NCBI RefSeq assembly: GCF_014356525.2
Contig: NC_052505.1
Location: 6,423,171-6,487,170, forward strand
DNA from: Nilaparvata lugens
Lineage: Eukaryota; Arthropoda; Insecta; Hemiptera; Delphacidae
Direction: 5' to 3'
Length of the DNA stretch: 64,000 nt
Shown one piece after another: positions 25,871 through 38,666 of the stretch. The notes beneath the pieces are model-generated. The model did no database searches. It was not told the origin of the DNA and saw only the letters and a list, made by a program, of their open reading frames with translations. Positions within the stretch are counted from its first letter, which is position 1; each line of letters starts with the position of its first letter. The position numbers and the translations under genes were made by a program.

Positions 25871-26948
25871 AATGTAATCTGAATGATGGCATTTATTCCA
25901 TCAGTATTATTGTCTCCAGGTTCAAGCACTTCAAAAGTTTGCTACCTACTTTACAGCGGTTGGCTATTTCGAATCAAATTAGGAGAATTTTCACCATATT
26001 GGAAGAATTTTTTTGTACGTTTTCATGATTTATTTCAAGCATGAGTATTTTTGAGTAAAAGTTATAAATTCCACGTCGCAGTGAAGAGGATTGAGAAGAT
26101 GATTGGCTAGCTGTCCTGAAAGAACGCGGAATAATAATTACAGCCTAATTATACACAAAAACATTTCAGCCTGTCTATGACTAACGTGTTATTACTGTCA
26201 AAGTACGTATAGTAGCAACAGCTCAACTTTCTCCAAACAAATTTTCCAAACGTAGAAACTATTGTTAGCAGTCTGGTTGCAAAACGATGTCTGCAATTAA
26301 TATGTTGAAACGTTGTCTATTTATCGGAACGAAGGAGAAATTCCAGCGACCAAGAATCTTCAATTGTACCGATGTGTTGAATGTTATGAGAACATCAAGA
26401 AGGATGAAATTTCTTGAATTATTCATTGTGTCAAAAGATAAGCAAACTCATTTAGACAAGAATTATGTTTTTCTGCTGGAATTGGAGCTCTACCAGAAGG
26501 TATCCCAGAAGGAGAAAAAACTATTCAAACGTTACATTATGAATTTGATCGTTTTTTGAATTTAAGCAGAAAAATTTACTCTTGGATGAGTGCTATCCCT
26601 CTCAGAAAAACTATTGAATCATTATTGTTAACGTTTCCACATGGAGAAATTAATCGAATGATTTTTATTTGCTAAGTATGCTCTTGTTACATTCAATAGA
26701 CAGTTTCCTTTTCTATGTGAGCGTAAAAAGTGATTCTTCATCATTCCAGTCGTTCAAATTCAAATAATTTATAAGCAGTTGAATGTATTCTCTAAAATCA
26801 ACTCGTTACATCTCGCTATGTATTTGAAAGTAATTTTATAATAATTGATTGCAAGTTGGTATAGTAAACGTTTGAGCCGTGAAGTTTCCTCTGCGAGAAT
26901 ACATAATTGCATATGAACAATCGGATTTATTTCCTACATTTCAACTTG
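25871..26948. other. Intronic, nothing recognised
   Basis: An open frame of 90 codons (26287-26559) has no recognisable domain and looks like chance. Nothing else is supported. Confidence 0.5.
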
Positions 26949-27040
26949 AAAATGACCTAAGTTAGGGTCGAAACTAGTTGTTCAACTATTTTAAAGTTTT
27001 AAATATACTGTAAAGGGTACTTCAAGATTTTTATATTGTT
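26949..27040 (+). mobile_element. Half copy of the fold-back family seen at 60.7 kb
   Basis: AAAATGACCTAAGTTAGGGT, then CGAAACTAGT and GGGTACT(T)CAAG, in the order seen in the right arm of the 60688-60870 fold-back element. The matching left arm is absent. Confidence 0.6.
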
Positions 27041-27179
27041 TTTATTAATTTTTTATTAATAATAATTATCATGCAATTATTGCATATCTATGATTTTCAA
27101 AACAAGTGTTCATCCAATCATAGTAATTAAGCTATCAGTATATTTGCTCAATTTCCATGTGAATTAAGCATTCACCTGC

Positions 27180-27620
27180 TACTTGTTACAAGATGCGTAT
27201 CAGGAATTTCGCAACAAGACTCACAACACCCACTCAACGCGAAATAGAGCAATTTGTCGGCGGGCGCATCCATCAAAGAGAAGCGCCACTATTAGTGTGA
27301 AGAGGCGCCACTATTTACGAGCGTGGCGCGCGCTCAAGCGTTCCAAAACGGAAGTGGAGCCGGAAGTGTCGGAATGAGAGCGCAAAGTGAGCGACAGTAT
27401 ACACCTGTTGACTCCCACTCAGTCTCTCTGTAGACTCATAGTCCACCGACGGACGACCTTCCCGCCCCGCCCGCCGCACCGGTGATTAATAACATTTTAA
27501 TTATCGCGGTGCGACCGGTAATGCAGAGTGTCTACACCATTAAACCGGTTGGACTGACAATCGAAATATATCCGATATACCGGTTTCCTCCCTGGCAACC
27601 TTTTTCAATACAACTGTCAT
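27180..27620. promoter_or_regulatory. CpG island with Grainyhead-type sites
   Basis: One of the most CpG-rich intronic blocks in the window (GGCGCGCGCTC, CCCGCCCCGCCCGCCGC). It contains a perfect palindromic Grainyhead consensus AACCGGTT at 27543-27550, a second match ACCGGTTT at 27579-27586, and two more CCGGT cores at about 27479 and 27512. TTAATTATC-type homeodomain sites lie between. Both the gene and the factor fit an autoregulatory enhancer or an internal promoter; this is inference. Confidence 0.4.
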
Positions 27621-30306
27621 TCATCTCGCCGTCTGTCACCACCCCCACCCCGACCTCCTACTCATTCATTCATTCATCGTTGCTCTTCTCATTGCGATTG
27701 TGATTCAACTCCAGATAATGACAGGCCATCATTATAATGCCACTGCAAAACTCATTCATATTGCGCAATGCAAAATTATCAGCATTAATCCTCATTGGAA
27801 TTATATCGGGAAACTTCTCTTTTTGGATCTCTGTCAATCTAATAAAATCACTGAAATAATTGGAAAATTACTCAAATCAATTCATTAAGTGTTGCAAAAG
27901 AGATTTTAGCTCCAGGTAAATGATTCTTGTATCTCCTGAAAATGTTTCTTCGGCTTCTGAGTTGAGAGAAGGAAAATAAACATTCCTTCGTTACTCGTTC
28001 AGCAAGAATTTAACTGATATATTGTAGGCTGCTCCATATTATTAAAATTATACTGTTATCGATGTGTGCGTCCAGCACGCATTAGTGAACTCTTTGTTAT
28101 TCATCATTTACCATATAGCATCTTGTAAACTATCTATGTAACATTTTGCTAAACTTTCGTTTAGGCTGGTATAAGTAATCCTCTCTAAGCTAGCAAATCA
28201 TAAATAAGCGCCTGGAACTTTGTTCGATTAAGAAATGCTGTAGCCTATTTCAAGAAGCCTACCACGAACCATGTTTCCCATTTGCTGTGCGCGTAATAGG
28301 AAGATGTGTGTTGCCTCCTACGAGCCTTCTGCGATCTGGGAGCGGACGACGTATTTTATGCGATCTCTATCGATTGTTGACCGTCGATAGTACAATCTAC
28401 AGGTATACAGCCTACGTTATGCAAATGGCTTATGCTCATTTCCACAGCCGAGGTTATTGCATTTAATTGATCTTTCTCCCCGCACATATTTATGCGCCCC
28501 GTTATTTATGCTCTCTCCCCTTCAGACTCTCCCCATTCACCTTATAATAACGGAACTCGAGTTGAAAATTTATGTGAAAACGCAAAGTTTTCCATCCTGT
28601 AATGAGGTACATCCTCCTATTTCATTTGCTAACTTTATAATATGGCTTCTATGCTTATTTGTTTCGAGTCATTTCAATAATCTTGAAACAAATTGTATAA
28701 CTGGGTCGTTTGCAACCAGTTGTTAATTCGCTAGTAAATCTAGTGGAGCTTCAGTTGACCTTCCACAATCCATTACCTGCTCTTACATTTGCTGAGAGGG
28801 ATTTTCCTTTGCAACACCATGTTTGGAATATATTTGGAGTATACCAGTAATATCTCAGTAACAATCAGAACTATAATTGCAGTGTATGAAGTGACTCATA
28901 ACTTAGGACGAATGATCTTTTTCTACATCTATCTACAAGGAAAGTCTTTCAGTTTTCCCATTCACTATACAAATTTTTCCGCTATTTGCAACGGATTGGA
29001 TTATTCCAATTACTCATTTCCGGTTCCATAATGTTTTATTTCCTTCACTAAAGGCGATTGCTATTGACATGATATCTTATCCAGTTCAAGCTATTCTCAT
29101 TTCTGTTATTATTCAGTTGAGTGTTATTTTTCAAGTACAGTATATTCTACTAAGCAACTATATCCTAGGACTACGATTCACATAGCATAGATTCCTGTGT
29201 TGTGAATACCACTTATAAATGTCCCATTCTATTATTCTATTATCATCTGACTCTCATCATTCGTGAAACACCCTTCCCCCTTCTGGATGAGCAGAGCAAA
29301 CAAAAAACAGATTGGTAGAGAAAGAGAAATGGCTTGCTAAACGTGTACGATCATTCATTTCGGCATGTAGAAGCCAAACTCATTGGGGCGTGGAATCGAA
29401 TTTATTTGGAACTATTTAATCAACTTCAGATTGAATTATTCCGAGCGCACAGTCACGTTGTTGGAGAATAATGGTTGGTGGGAGAGAGAGGGGAGGTTAA
29501 TGTTTGCTTTTCATTATCAGGGTTGAAAGGGTACTGATATTTGCACAAGACCTGGTTCCTGAGAACGGAGCGCGGGATGAGAAGATTGAGTGAAGAAAAA
29601 ATTTGAGACTGGAGACGTTGGAAGACGATGACAAATGAGCTTGGGCTAGGCTACGAAGTCCCGCAGCAGATAACGTATTAATTCGCCATCCATCCACGTC
29701 CGTTCGACAGCAGCGAAACCAAAAGACGCTCATAAATATTCAGTCGGCGTTCATGACAATCACCGTCTTCTACTCTGATATCTCTTCATCCTCGGGGACC
29801 CCAAACTAACATCATATCTGCCCCCTCCCCCTGCCCTCCCACATACTCCAATCGTGAAAGTCGAAACAATTAGGCCCCCAAAACCCCCTGAATGCACGTT
29901 AATTTTGAGCCTGCGGCTCTTGAAGCCCGGGATCTGATTACAATTTATTACCGAGCTCAATCAATGTTAAACGCTATTATATCCATAACGTAATACACGA
30001 CTCGGCCCTGCGGACCTCAAAACTTACAATACCTCACTCTTTACAGTCTCCACTGGAAATCTGTAGACTTTTTGTTATTTTGAACAGATTTATATGTAAA
30101 TAAATGCGAGATTTATCGGCATAGACATTGTGTATGCATGGCCTGTCCGTTGTTCGGAGCTGTAATTTCGCTAATGCGCTCCGCTCTGCTGTGGTTGTCG
30201 TCCGAATAAGGCAACAATGATTAAGATACCCGGCGACTAATGGCTTCACTCAAATTGAGCTGACGGAAATCGCTGAAAATGAACGCAGTTGACTATTCTA
30301 TACTTC
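27621..30306. other. Intronic stretch with high-complexity blocks
   Basis: No exon is recognised. Blocks at about 28220-28560 and 29640-30260 have balanced composition and no simple repeats, and could be conserved regulatory sequence. Short open frames on both strands lack domains. Confidence 0.4.
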
Positions 30307-30524
30307 ACGGTCATTGAGGCTTAATCAACTGTTTGACAAATTTGAATCGGTAATATGAGCACGCAGGATTTTTCAAATACTTGGTACATAGTGAACCTAA
30401 TACGCAAATGTAATACCTAAAATACGTAAAAATGAACCCAGCCCAAAGTAACTGAATTGTCCTAGTTCAATTCTATAATCATGGGCATGTTTTAGACACC
30501 TATTAGCCAGCTGTTAATTATTTT
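30307..30524 (+). repeat. 218-bp direct duplication, left copy
   Basis: It matches 31061-31278 almost base for base at a constant offset of 754. Shared stretches include GAGCACGCAGGATTTTTCAA and TAATCATGGGCATGTTTTAG. Differences are few (for example TCCTAGTT against TCTTAATT). It directly borders the 536-bp insert. Confidence 0.95.
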
Positions 30525-31060
30525 TCCTACAGTTACGTTGAAAAGTGGCCATTGCTGCACTGATTACAGAACGCAAAGAATCACTTTTCCGCTCTAGTGC
30601 GGGAAAAATTTTTCTGCACTCCAGATTTGCAACATGGCAACGCAAAATACTTAGTAGGTTATATGGAGCAACAGTGCAGCAAAATCAAAATGAAGTTGGT
30701 AACAGTGACTGCTGTGGCTGCTATAGTGAGCAGAGGTGCAACGAAGCACAACGCGCTAATTATTATTCATTATATATTATAACCAAGGACAACGAGGACT
30801 TTAGGATTTTACGATTAAGGTTTTTATCAATAATAAAATTACACAGAAAAACATTTGATGCATTTCAGGCAATTTTACCCATAATTACCCACTTTTCATA
30901 TTCAATGGTAACTGTAGGAAAAACTTAATGTGAAATACGTGCGCAAAGTTCCTCTGCTGCACTCAACAAACCATTCCGCCCTCGCCTACGGCTCGGGCGT
31001 TAACGTTTCTTTCGGTGCAGCAAACTCTCACTTTGCGCACTAGTTGCACAAATAACTATT
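30525..31060 (+). mobile_element. ~520-bp interspersed repeat, copy B
   Basis: The same repeat as copy A at 11072-11591, in the opposite orientation, ending AATAACTATT. The inverted repeats around the core are TTTTTCCTACAGTTAC at 30521-30536 and its complement at about 30907-30922. A 127-codon frame (30545-30928) runs through the core but is disrupted in copy A. This copy is slightly longer at the right palindrome (a CCTACGGCTCGGGCGTTAAC segment). It lies exactly between the two 218-bp duplicates. Confidence 0.8.
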
Positions 31061-31278
31061 ACGGTCATTGAGGCTTAATCTACTGTTTGACAAATTTGAA
31101 TCGGTAATATGAGCACGCAGGATTTTTCAAATACTTGGTACATAGTGAACCTAATACGCAAATGTAATACCTAAAATACGTAAAAATGAACCCAGCCCAA
31201 AGTAACTGAATTGTCTTAATTAAATTCTATAATCATGGGCATGTTTTAGACACCTATTAGCCAGTTGTTAATTATTTT
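31061..31278 (+). repeat. 218-bp direct duplication, right copy
   Basis: The partner of 30307-30524. The match begins at ACGGTCATTG and ends at AATTATTTT; beyond these points the flanks differ. Confidence 0.95.
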
Positions 31279-31639
31279 CTCAACCTGGGCCCTTCATAAT
31301 TGATAGTTTTCGTCTTTTGGATGATTACTTTTCAAGTTTGAAAGAATGCATAACATTTTTTCACAGTAGCACAGTGACAAAATTGAGAAATTCACTTTTA
31401 TTTTATTACAGATCAGAAAGTGGTTTAGATTTTTGATGTATTTAATAAGAATATGTGTTAAAAAATTTCTCTAATAAGTGAATATTCTCTATTTTAAAAA
31501 TAACTGAGTGTTTATTATTATTATTTTGGTATTTTGAAAATCTAAATTCAAAAGAATGGTTTGTATGAATATTTTTGGACTGAAAATTTTATGGAAATCT
31601 AGAAGACATAACCTCATTTTGGACTTTTAATGCTACCTA
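31279..31639. other. Intronic, nothing recognised
   Basis: AT-rich. It may be the body of the LINE fragment that ends at 31735, but no coding remnant is visible. Confidence 0.4.
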
Positions 31640-31735
31640 AAATTGGGAGAGAAATAGTACAAGGTATTCTTAGTTTTTCTCTCCCGATCTGTGCTCCATT
31701 GTAAAAAGGATAAATAAAATAAAATAAAGATTAAT
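31640..31735 (+). mobile_element. LINE 3' end with hairpin and A-rich tail
   Basis: GGGAGAG at 31645-31651 pairs with CTCTCCC at 31679-31685. A tail of GGATAAATAAAATAAAATAA follows. The loop is similar to that of the fragment at 12201-12241 (ATAGTACAAGGTATTCTTAG against ATAGCACAAGGTTACCTTAT). Confidence 0.6.
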
Positions 31736-32390
31736 ACTGCGATTTTTTACATATTTTCAATACATGATTTTCACGTCAGATTTATTTGAATGTATGGGAA
31801 ATTTCAAATACAGTATCTATAAAAATATCACTATAGCAAGTAGAATGAGTCTAGTGCATGACAATCATTTATGGCCCTAATCTTTTCTCTACAAGCTGGA
31901 CTGGAGAGACATCGCCTACCAATAGCATGCGAAAGACTCCTCAGTATACATGGGCGATAATGTTAGCATGCATAGAATCCAGTTTTAATTGGAAAGTCGG
32001 GTTGAACAGAACAAATTAAACTATGTAAATTTCCACGGCCAAGCTGTTATCGCCTGACATAATTAAAAAGTTGAAGATCTGGGTATGCAAATGGGGGTAT
32101 ATATGTTGTTGTTAGTCTCTATGATAAATATTAGGTGTCCTCACTTCTGAATTAACTCTCATGTAAACAAGAAATCAAATTATTTTGACCTACTCTTCGG
32201 TAATGGATCCCTTATGTACCAAGTTTCATTTGAATAAAACAGAAGATTGTTTGTTCACTGATCACTTTGAGTTCCAATTATCCAATGGATGATGAAATTT
32301 GGTAACTGTTATTGATACTGCCTGTATAAAAGATTTCATGTTTATTGAAAAAGGATCTTCCACTTTTTATCCAGTAGGTTACAATGTGCT
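31736..32390. other. Intronic, nothing recognised
   Basis: No supported feature. Confidence 0.5.
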
Positions 32391-32484
32391 CAATTTTTCA
32401 AATTGAGTACAATTTGAGTTCAATTTGTACAATTTTTCAAATTGAGTACCAATTTTTCAAATTGAGTACCAATTTTTCAAATTG
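32391..32484. repeat. 20-bp tandem repeat, about 5 copies
   Basis: CAATTTTTCAAATTGAGTAC recurs with one diverged unit (CAATTTGAGTTCAATTTGTA). Each unit is itself palindromic around CAAATTG. Confidence 0.85.
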
Positions 32485-34319
32485 GTTGGAAATATCAACA
32501 ATTAGAAAGTGATTTGGTTGAGCAAGTTTCAATTTTGTTCAATCATTTCAAAAATGTATTTGTTTTATCCCTCACTCTATGGAGGTGGTTTGTTATATCA
32601 ATTCAGAAGCACTACACTTCATAAACACTAGTTATGAAGTATTTATGTTATGAAAAGAAATGACACAATAAATTAATGACTTTATGCAATACTTGACCCT
32701 CATTACAATTTATGAATTCAAAGTAAACAATTATCCAGAACAATACTATTCCGCCTTTACTATCACAATTGAACAATACTGTACAATCAAGCCAGCTTAA
32801 AATCTGGGCTAGTTTGGAAGTGAGCATTTGTAGCACTTGTAGCGGTGCCTAGCTTGCATTTGCAAGTTGCTTGGTAACACAGTAGTCAGGCTTATCTCTG
32901 AGGCTGATCAGAGCCGTCAATTCAGTTCTCCTCTCTTTTTTAGACCGAATTTTAATTTGCATATTGCAAGGTGGTGTTACCTGAACCATCAGATTTTTAT
33001 CGCCTCCATCGGCTTCTTTCAATTCCGATTTTTTGCCCAAGCGAGAAGATTGATGAACGCAGATAGCAATAGGTACAAGGCGATAGGGTTACCACCCTTT
33101 TATTACCGTCTAGTTCAAACGAAACAGTTTCTCTCTCTCTCGACTTCTGTTTGCTACGCTTCAGTCTACACAATGAATTTTATTAGACACGGTATTTTTC
33201 ATGCAATAACTGCACTACGCTAGTGTCATCTGTCATTTCGGGGTTTAATATTAATAACAGCGCTTAGCATATTCTCCCCAACCCTGTGTCTTGGTTTTGT
33301 TGTCCAAAGTAAAGCTAACGACATTCCACTGTCACCAGATTCACAATGACTGCTCACAGATAACATTACCGCAAACTAATTACTGCTTATACACACCCAC
33401 CATCATACCAAAAAACTATGTGATCAAAGATTGTCCTGAAAATTATCTCATATCAGAATGGAAATTACCTGATCCAAACCAAATTTTAAATGGAGAGTTT
33501 CCCTTGTATTTATACATGTCTATTCCAATGCTGGGTGTTCATCATCATCATTGTATGTCAAGTTGACCGTCGGTTAGCTGACATAAGATTGTTGCCTCAC
33601 TCCAATTGGGGGAAGGGAAACGAACGAAATTTACTGATATTATTTTGAAGGTTCCTCACGTATCGACATTTTTGTCAACAGCATACTCGCTTATTTAGAG
33701 ATTCAATCTATCTGGGAGCAAGTTGTGATTTTGAGCTCAGATTGGTACTGAAATGTCCGGTGGCTAACAACTGAAATTATAATAGTACCTTCTTTTGGAG
33801 GCGATCTTAATAACTTGATGCCTTTTTCGAAGTATGCTACACAGTCTATTAACAATTTCATCGAGCTCTCTCAGATTAGCATTGATCCCAATCAGGGAGG
33901 CTGTGGGCAGGTTGCCTTGCCCGGATTGTAATGTCATGTCTTCTGGCTGTAACTATTGCATGTACTGCTGTTGTAGTTGAATGAAAGTTCCGTTAGAGGG
34001 CACGACGTACTATCGATAACCATTCAAAACTTTGGAATGTATCCGGCATCAGGATTGCTTGTTAGCAATTATTCTGTACGTACTGTACTCCCTTTAGGCT
34101 GTTGTGGCTTATACGGTATCACTCTCTCCTTCTAGTCTTGGTCGAGTCGTTTCGGTTTTGCGTATAATAAAAATGAAATAAAGAAGCGACTTGCGTAATC
34201 TGATAATTGCTGGCCAGTGGTGTACCAGCAAGAGTAAGCGCATACTGTCAGAAACGGATGTAGAGGCAATTGCGGTTCAAGATAACCATTTACGTGCACA
34301 ATTAATTGTACAAGACCTC
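32485..34319. other. Intronic, nothing recognised
   Basis: A 118-codon frame (32867-33223) and a 91-codon frame (33291-33566) have no recognisable domain. The sequence is moderately complex, and decayed transposon content is possible. Confidence 0.4.
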
Positions 34320-34800
34320 AATTACCGATAGGACGGCGACGGGAAGCGGCATCGCTCCCTATTTGCTGTTTCTGTAGCCAGCTGCAGCAGTAGAAACGTC
34401 CGCTGCTCAACCCGGGATGGTATCGCGACACTACTTCAATAACAATGATTCCGTTCTCTGGCCTCTGATTGGTGGATTTGCGCGCCATCCGCCATCGTCG
34501 ACTAAAACAATACGCGATCACCAGCTGACTGCCAATGAGACACGTGAAAAAATTCAACCGCAGAACTTCTTATTCCTGCGAGGAACAACACGAACACGCA
34601 AAAAATCATGGCTATGTGGAAACACATGGTTTGCCTCTGCTCTGACCTTATAGGGCTACGCTGCATCGGAATGCACCGCTCCAAGCCTTGAACGGATTTC
34701 CCCTTTGCAGTCGATATTTTCCAATTATCGATTTTTGAAAACAAAATCGAGAGAGGAATCCCACCAGAAGAGAATCCAATTCACGCACGTGAATCACTCA
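34320..34800. promoter_or_regulatory. GC-rich block with CCAAT and E-box motifs
   Basis: It contains ATTGGTGG (inverted CCAAT, about 34468), GCCAATGAG (about 34530), CACGTG at about 34541 and 34784, and several CAGCTG sites. Composition is balanced. This motif density suggests an enhancer or an alternative promoter, by inference. Confidence 0.3.
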
Positions 34801-35191
34801 ATCTTCAAACAATCTTATCAGCTCCTTTAATTAGCTTCCATTTACCAAATTATAATATTGATCCAATTTTTATTCCCCAAATATACCTTCCAGGCTATAC
34901 ACGAAGAAAGTAGCTTAGAAAGAGTTATGTGCTCCATTGACTACAGTGCCTTGCAGCCACTGGTTCTCGTTAAGTTGGTGATGTACAATATAGACCACTT
35001 TATTATAGTTAAAACTGTACATCACGTGATATATAATAGTAATTAATAAGAGAGTGGATCTGGTGAGGATATATCGCGTTGAGTGGTCTGATTTGTGGTG
35101 GTTGTTTTTGTGGAGAGTGCGTGAGTGCGCGCGCATCCGAATAACTCTTGTTACCTGACCGTAGTTAATGTTTGGGCCTTGAGAAGTGAAG

Positions 35192-35307
35192 TATAAAAAT
35201 AACTACTTCTTCGGACGAGACATGATACAGTGGGCAGTGGGCCTCGTCTATTGGGACGATGTTTCGGCTAGACGCTGGACCATTATCGTCGGACCCGTGG
35301 CACAACG
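35192..35307 (+). promoter_or_regulatory. Possible TATA promoter and short first exon
   Basis: TATAAAAAT at 35192-35200 stands about 30 bp upstream of ACATGATACAGTGGGCAGTG. An ATG at 35259 opens a short frame (MFRLDAGPLSSDPWHN) that would run into a weak GTACAT donor at 35308. The phase (one leftover base) would fit only the poor alternative acceptor at 39591 of the grh exon. It could be an alternative grh start, but the splice sites are weak. Confidence 0.2.
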
Positions 35308-38300
35308 GTACATTTTTGTGTTTAGATAAATTTCTTTTGTAGCCAGCTGCGGTCTAGTGTGTAGTGTGTCCCCTATTGAATTTACGTTCACTGACTAGAC
35401 AAGATAAGCTGCGTTGGTTGTCGGTGTACATTGATTAATTAGAATTCCACTTGAACATTGATTTATTGAACCGATCTAATTGTCGAGATTCAGTGAAACA
35501 AAGCAGTACCGTGTACATTGGTTCAATATTTATTACACAGATAAGGAACGTATTCTTATTTGAACAATTTTAAGAATTCAGGTAATTTTGAAGAATGTGG
35601 GTATTTATCTAGATTTTCAAGCTGAGTTTCTCCGGACTCATAGCTTTCACCTCACTCGAGCTTGAAGCTCCCGTCTTCTCTTTTTTCATATTTTCCTATT
35701 GTTATTTCCAGATTAAACGAAGGAACCTTTTCATTTTTTATATTTTTGTCTCACTTCGAATTTTCCCCATTAATATTTTTGAAATGATTTGCTCAAGTAT
35801 TATTAACTCAACTCTCGTTACAAGTATTTATTCTACACAATCCAAATCATTCTGTTGAAAGTTCAATTTTTTGATATTTTTCTCTCCAGTTCTTGATAAT
35901 CTACGTTTGTATACCAAGGTCTTCTGTAGTTGTACAATCCAACAATTTTCTATTGTTCTCGCAGAAAATTTTAGAACTGTAATAAACAATGTATAGTTGA
36001 AAGCAATTGAATGCTTGATTTGAATTGGAATGTTTTATTAATATTTTTTTGAATAGCATTGTTCGAGTAATAGATCTGTCATAACCTGACTTACAATGAA
36101 TAGATTCCTGGGATTCTTGAACCGATGCGAAACCCTACTTTGTTCTGAATTATTGCAGTACTGAATATCGTTACAAAATACATCCATGATGTATGTATAT
36201 AATGAGCGGATTTTATATTCATTCCTTTTTCTTTCGTTTCCAATATTATAATTTTTTCCAGTACTCTGTATCGTTATTCTTTTATTATATTCCAAAAATT
36301 ATTATTATTCTATTTGTAATATCTCCGAAAAAGGTACTCCATAATCTAATACATACTCTGAAATGCATCTCCATAATCACGATGGTGAAAAGATGGCAGG
36401 TGTAGCAGGATGATGATACGCTGCCGCACATCTATTATACTCATGCGAATTTTGAAATCTTGTAAATTAAATGTCAGCTGATTGTCAGGAGCTGTTGATG
36501 ATTAAGCCAGCAGCTTTCATGGTCATGTATAATTACTGCGGGTTTCCTCTCTTTACTGAAAAAAAATTCCAATTAGAACGTGAAGTAATAGACTGGAGTT
36601 ATGTTGTGTCAGATCGAAGATTCTCCAATTATCTTTTAATTTTATGGTTCTTGGAGAGAAAATTTTGCAGAAGGCATCTCATCTCGTTTTTCACGCAGGA
36701 ATGGTGGAGATACATTGGAATCGTGATGTTGATTTTGGAGTTTTGTGATTTCTATGAAATTCTCCACTTTCGAAGCTTATGTTTCTACCATCATTGTGTG
36801 AAAAATACTAAGATTTTAGAAAGTAATTGGTTAAAGAATCAACTGAATCTTGGAATAGCTTAGGAAAGCCTGAAAAAACCATTCACAAAACACTGTTAGG
36901 AATGGAAGATAAAAGCCAGAGAACTATTATTCTGTTTTGGGTCTTTCGATAAGTCTCCGAGATAAGATCCTTCATCCTTGAAGTTTGGACTCTCTATCAA
37001 TTACTGGACTACAGGTGCTTAATTAGCCATGATTAATGCTCAAGACAATTCGAGTGGAAGCTCTCGTGAGGCAGAAAAAACTTGATACAATCTCATGGAA
37101 CCCTTTAACTCGCCCGTAGACTCCACCAGCTGACTATGTCTTCCTATTCTGTTATGAGTAGAAACTGATTTTCATTTAAAAGCAGTTGTTTTTGTCCATC
37201 AGAATCACCCTAGTCTATAGAACAGCGAATTGTTAAACAAAACCTTTCTTGGAGGTTATCCCTTTTTCTTTACTTACTTCTATACCCTTTCACGGAGGCT
37301 ATCCCTTCCACTTTACTTGAGTTTTTCTTAAAGATCGATATTGATTTTTCCATTAATAGATTTTGGAATCCGTTAATGCGTCATCTCATTGGGTACAGGA
37401 TAGAATTTGTAGGTTCCCCTCTCTTAAAATTGAAGAAGATGATTTGAAATGGTGAATAATTAAATTTGAATTATTAAGATGAAATATTTGATCATGCTTG
37501 TTCATGCATTCAGTCCTACAAGCAGAATAACCGTTCAGGAAGCTCCTTCTTCTCTACAGGAATCAGACCTTTGTAATTCATTGCTAATTGATTCTCGTTG
37601 TTGTGCTTTTTAACAAGAGAAATAAATTGTTTACTGAGTTTATTAAATTAAGTAAATTTTTTGACAAGTTAATTGGTTTGTCCCATGTCGGATCTATCCG
37701 ATTATCCCGCATTCAAATTGAACAATATTTAAAATTATTGTGTATTGATTACTCAATATTATGTTCTTCATTTTTATTTGAAAGGCCTCCAGAACTGTAT
37801 ATTTTCCTGCCAGGAATAAACTTCGAATGTTTCTTGTACATCATATGATTTAAACATATTAATTCAATTCCATGATATCATAATTTCTCCGATTAGCAAA
37901 CCTTCCCTATGTTACGATCCTGAGAGTGTAAATTATTGGAATTGCTGTTTCATATTGTCCAGTGACTTCAAAATTGGAATCCCACGTTCACATTTATGAT
38001 TCTGTCACGACTTGGTCGTTTCCAAGTTTGTATCCTGTGAGAAAGTAGGAACTTGACCGTTTTCATAACTGTCAATATCACATCAGCAAGTGTAGAGAAA
38101 TAAAAGCTGTTAGCTAGGAATGATATTCTTCGGTAAATCCTTTCTTCAACTCTACTAGTCATGTAGAGTATATTATATTGGATACCAACAAATCATTACT
38201 CAAAATGAAATCGGATATAAATAATGAAAAACAGACGTAGATTTTTAAACATTATTGAATGAATATACATTCATGAATTACATACACCATTCAATCAAAA

Positions 38301-38666
38301 ATACTTCCAGATATTGTGCACTCTACATTCCCACTGTAAATATTGGAATTCAGCGATTCTGTCCTATAACATTTTCTGTTCTCATTTGATTAGTTTTAAG
38401 ATGTAATGATTGTAGAGAGTTGTTGATTCTCTATAACCCTGTCAACTTGTTTAAGCCTGATATTTTAAGAACAATAACTAATGTCATCCTCCATGAATGA
38501 AGGTGACAGATTATAAACATTCGATTTGATTTTGTGTAAAAAATGAGTTTGGAAGTGACTATTTTGACTCTTTTTATTATTTCTTTAAAATTCTGGATGC
38601 ATTACTTATTTCAAGTAGTGACAACTTTCAAGAAATTATAATTATTATTCATATTTAAAGCATTCC
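35308..38666. other. Intronic AT-rich stretch, nothing recognised
   Basis: No exon, RNA gene or repeat is supported. The 130-codon frame at 36471-36863 is rich in Phe, Tyr, Trp and Cys, and nothing in it resembles a known domain. Confidence 0.5.

Noticed and set aside
30545..30928. 127-codon open frame in repeat copy B
   Set aside because: The frame is broken in copy A, there is no recognisable domain, and it lies within inverted-repeat DNA. Treated as noncoding repeat.
36471..36863. 130-codon open frame
   Set aside because: No recognisable domain, AT-rich codons and no splice evidence; consistent with chance in a 3-kb gene-free stretch.
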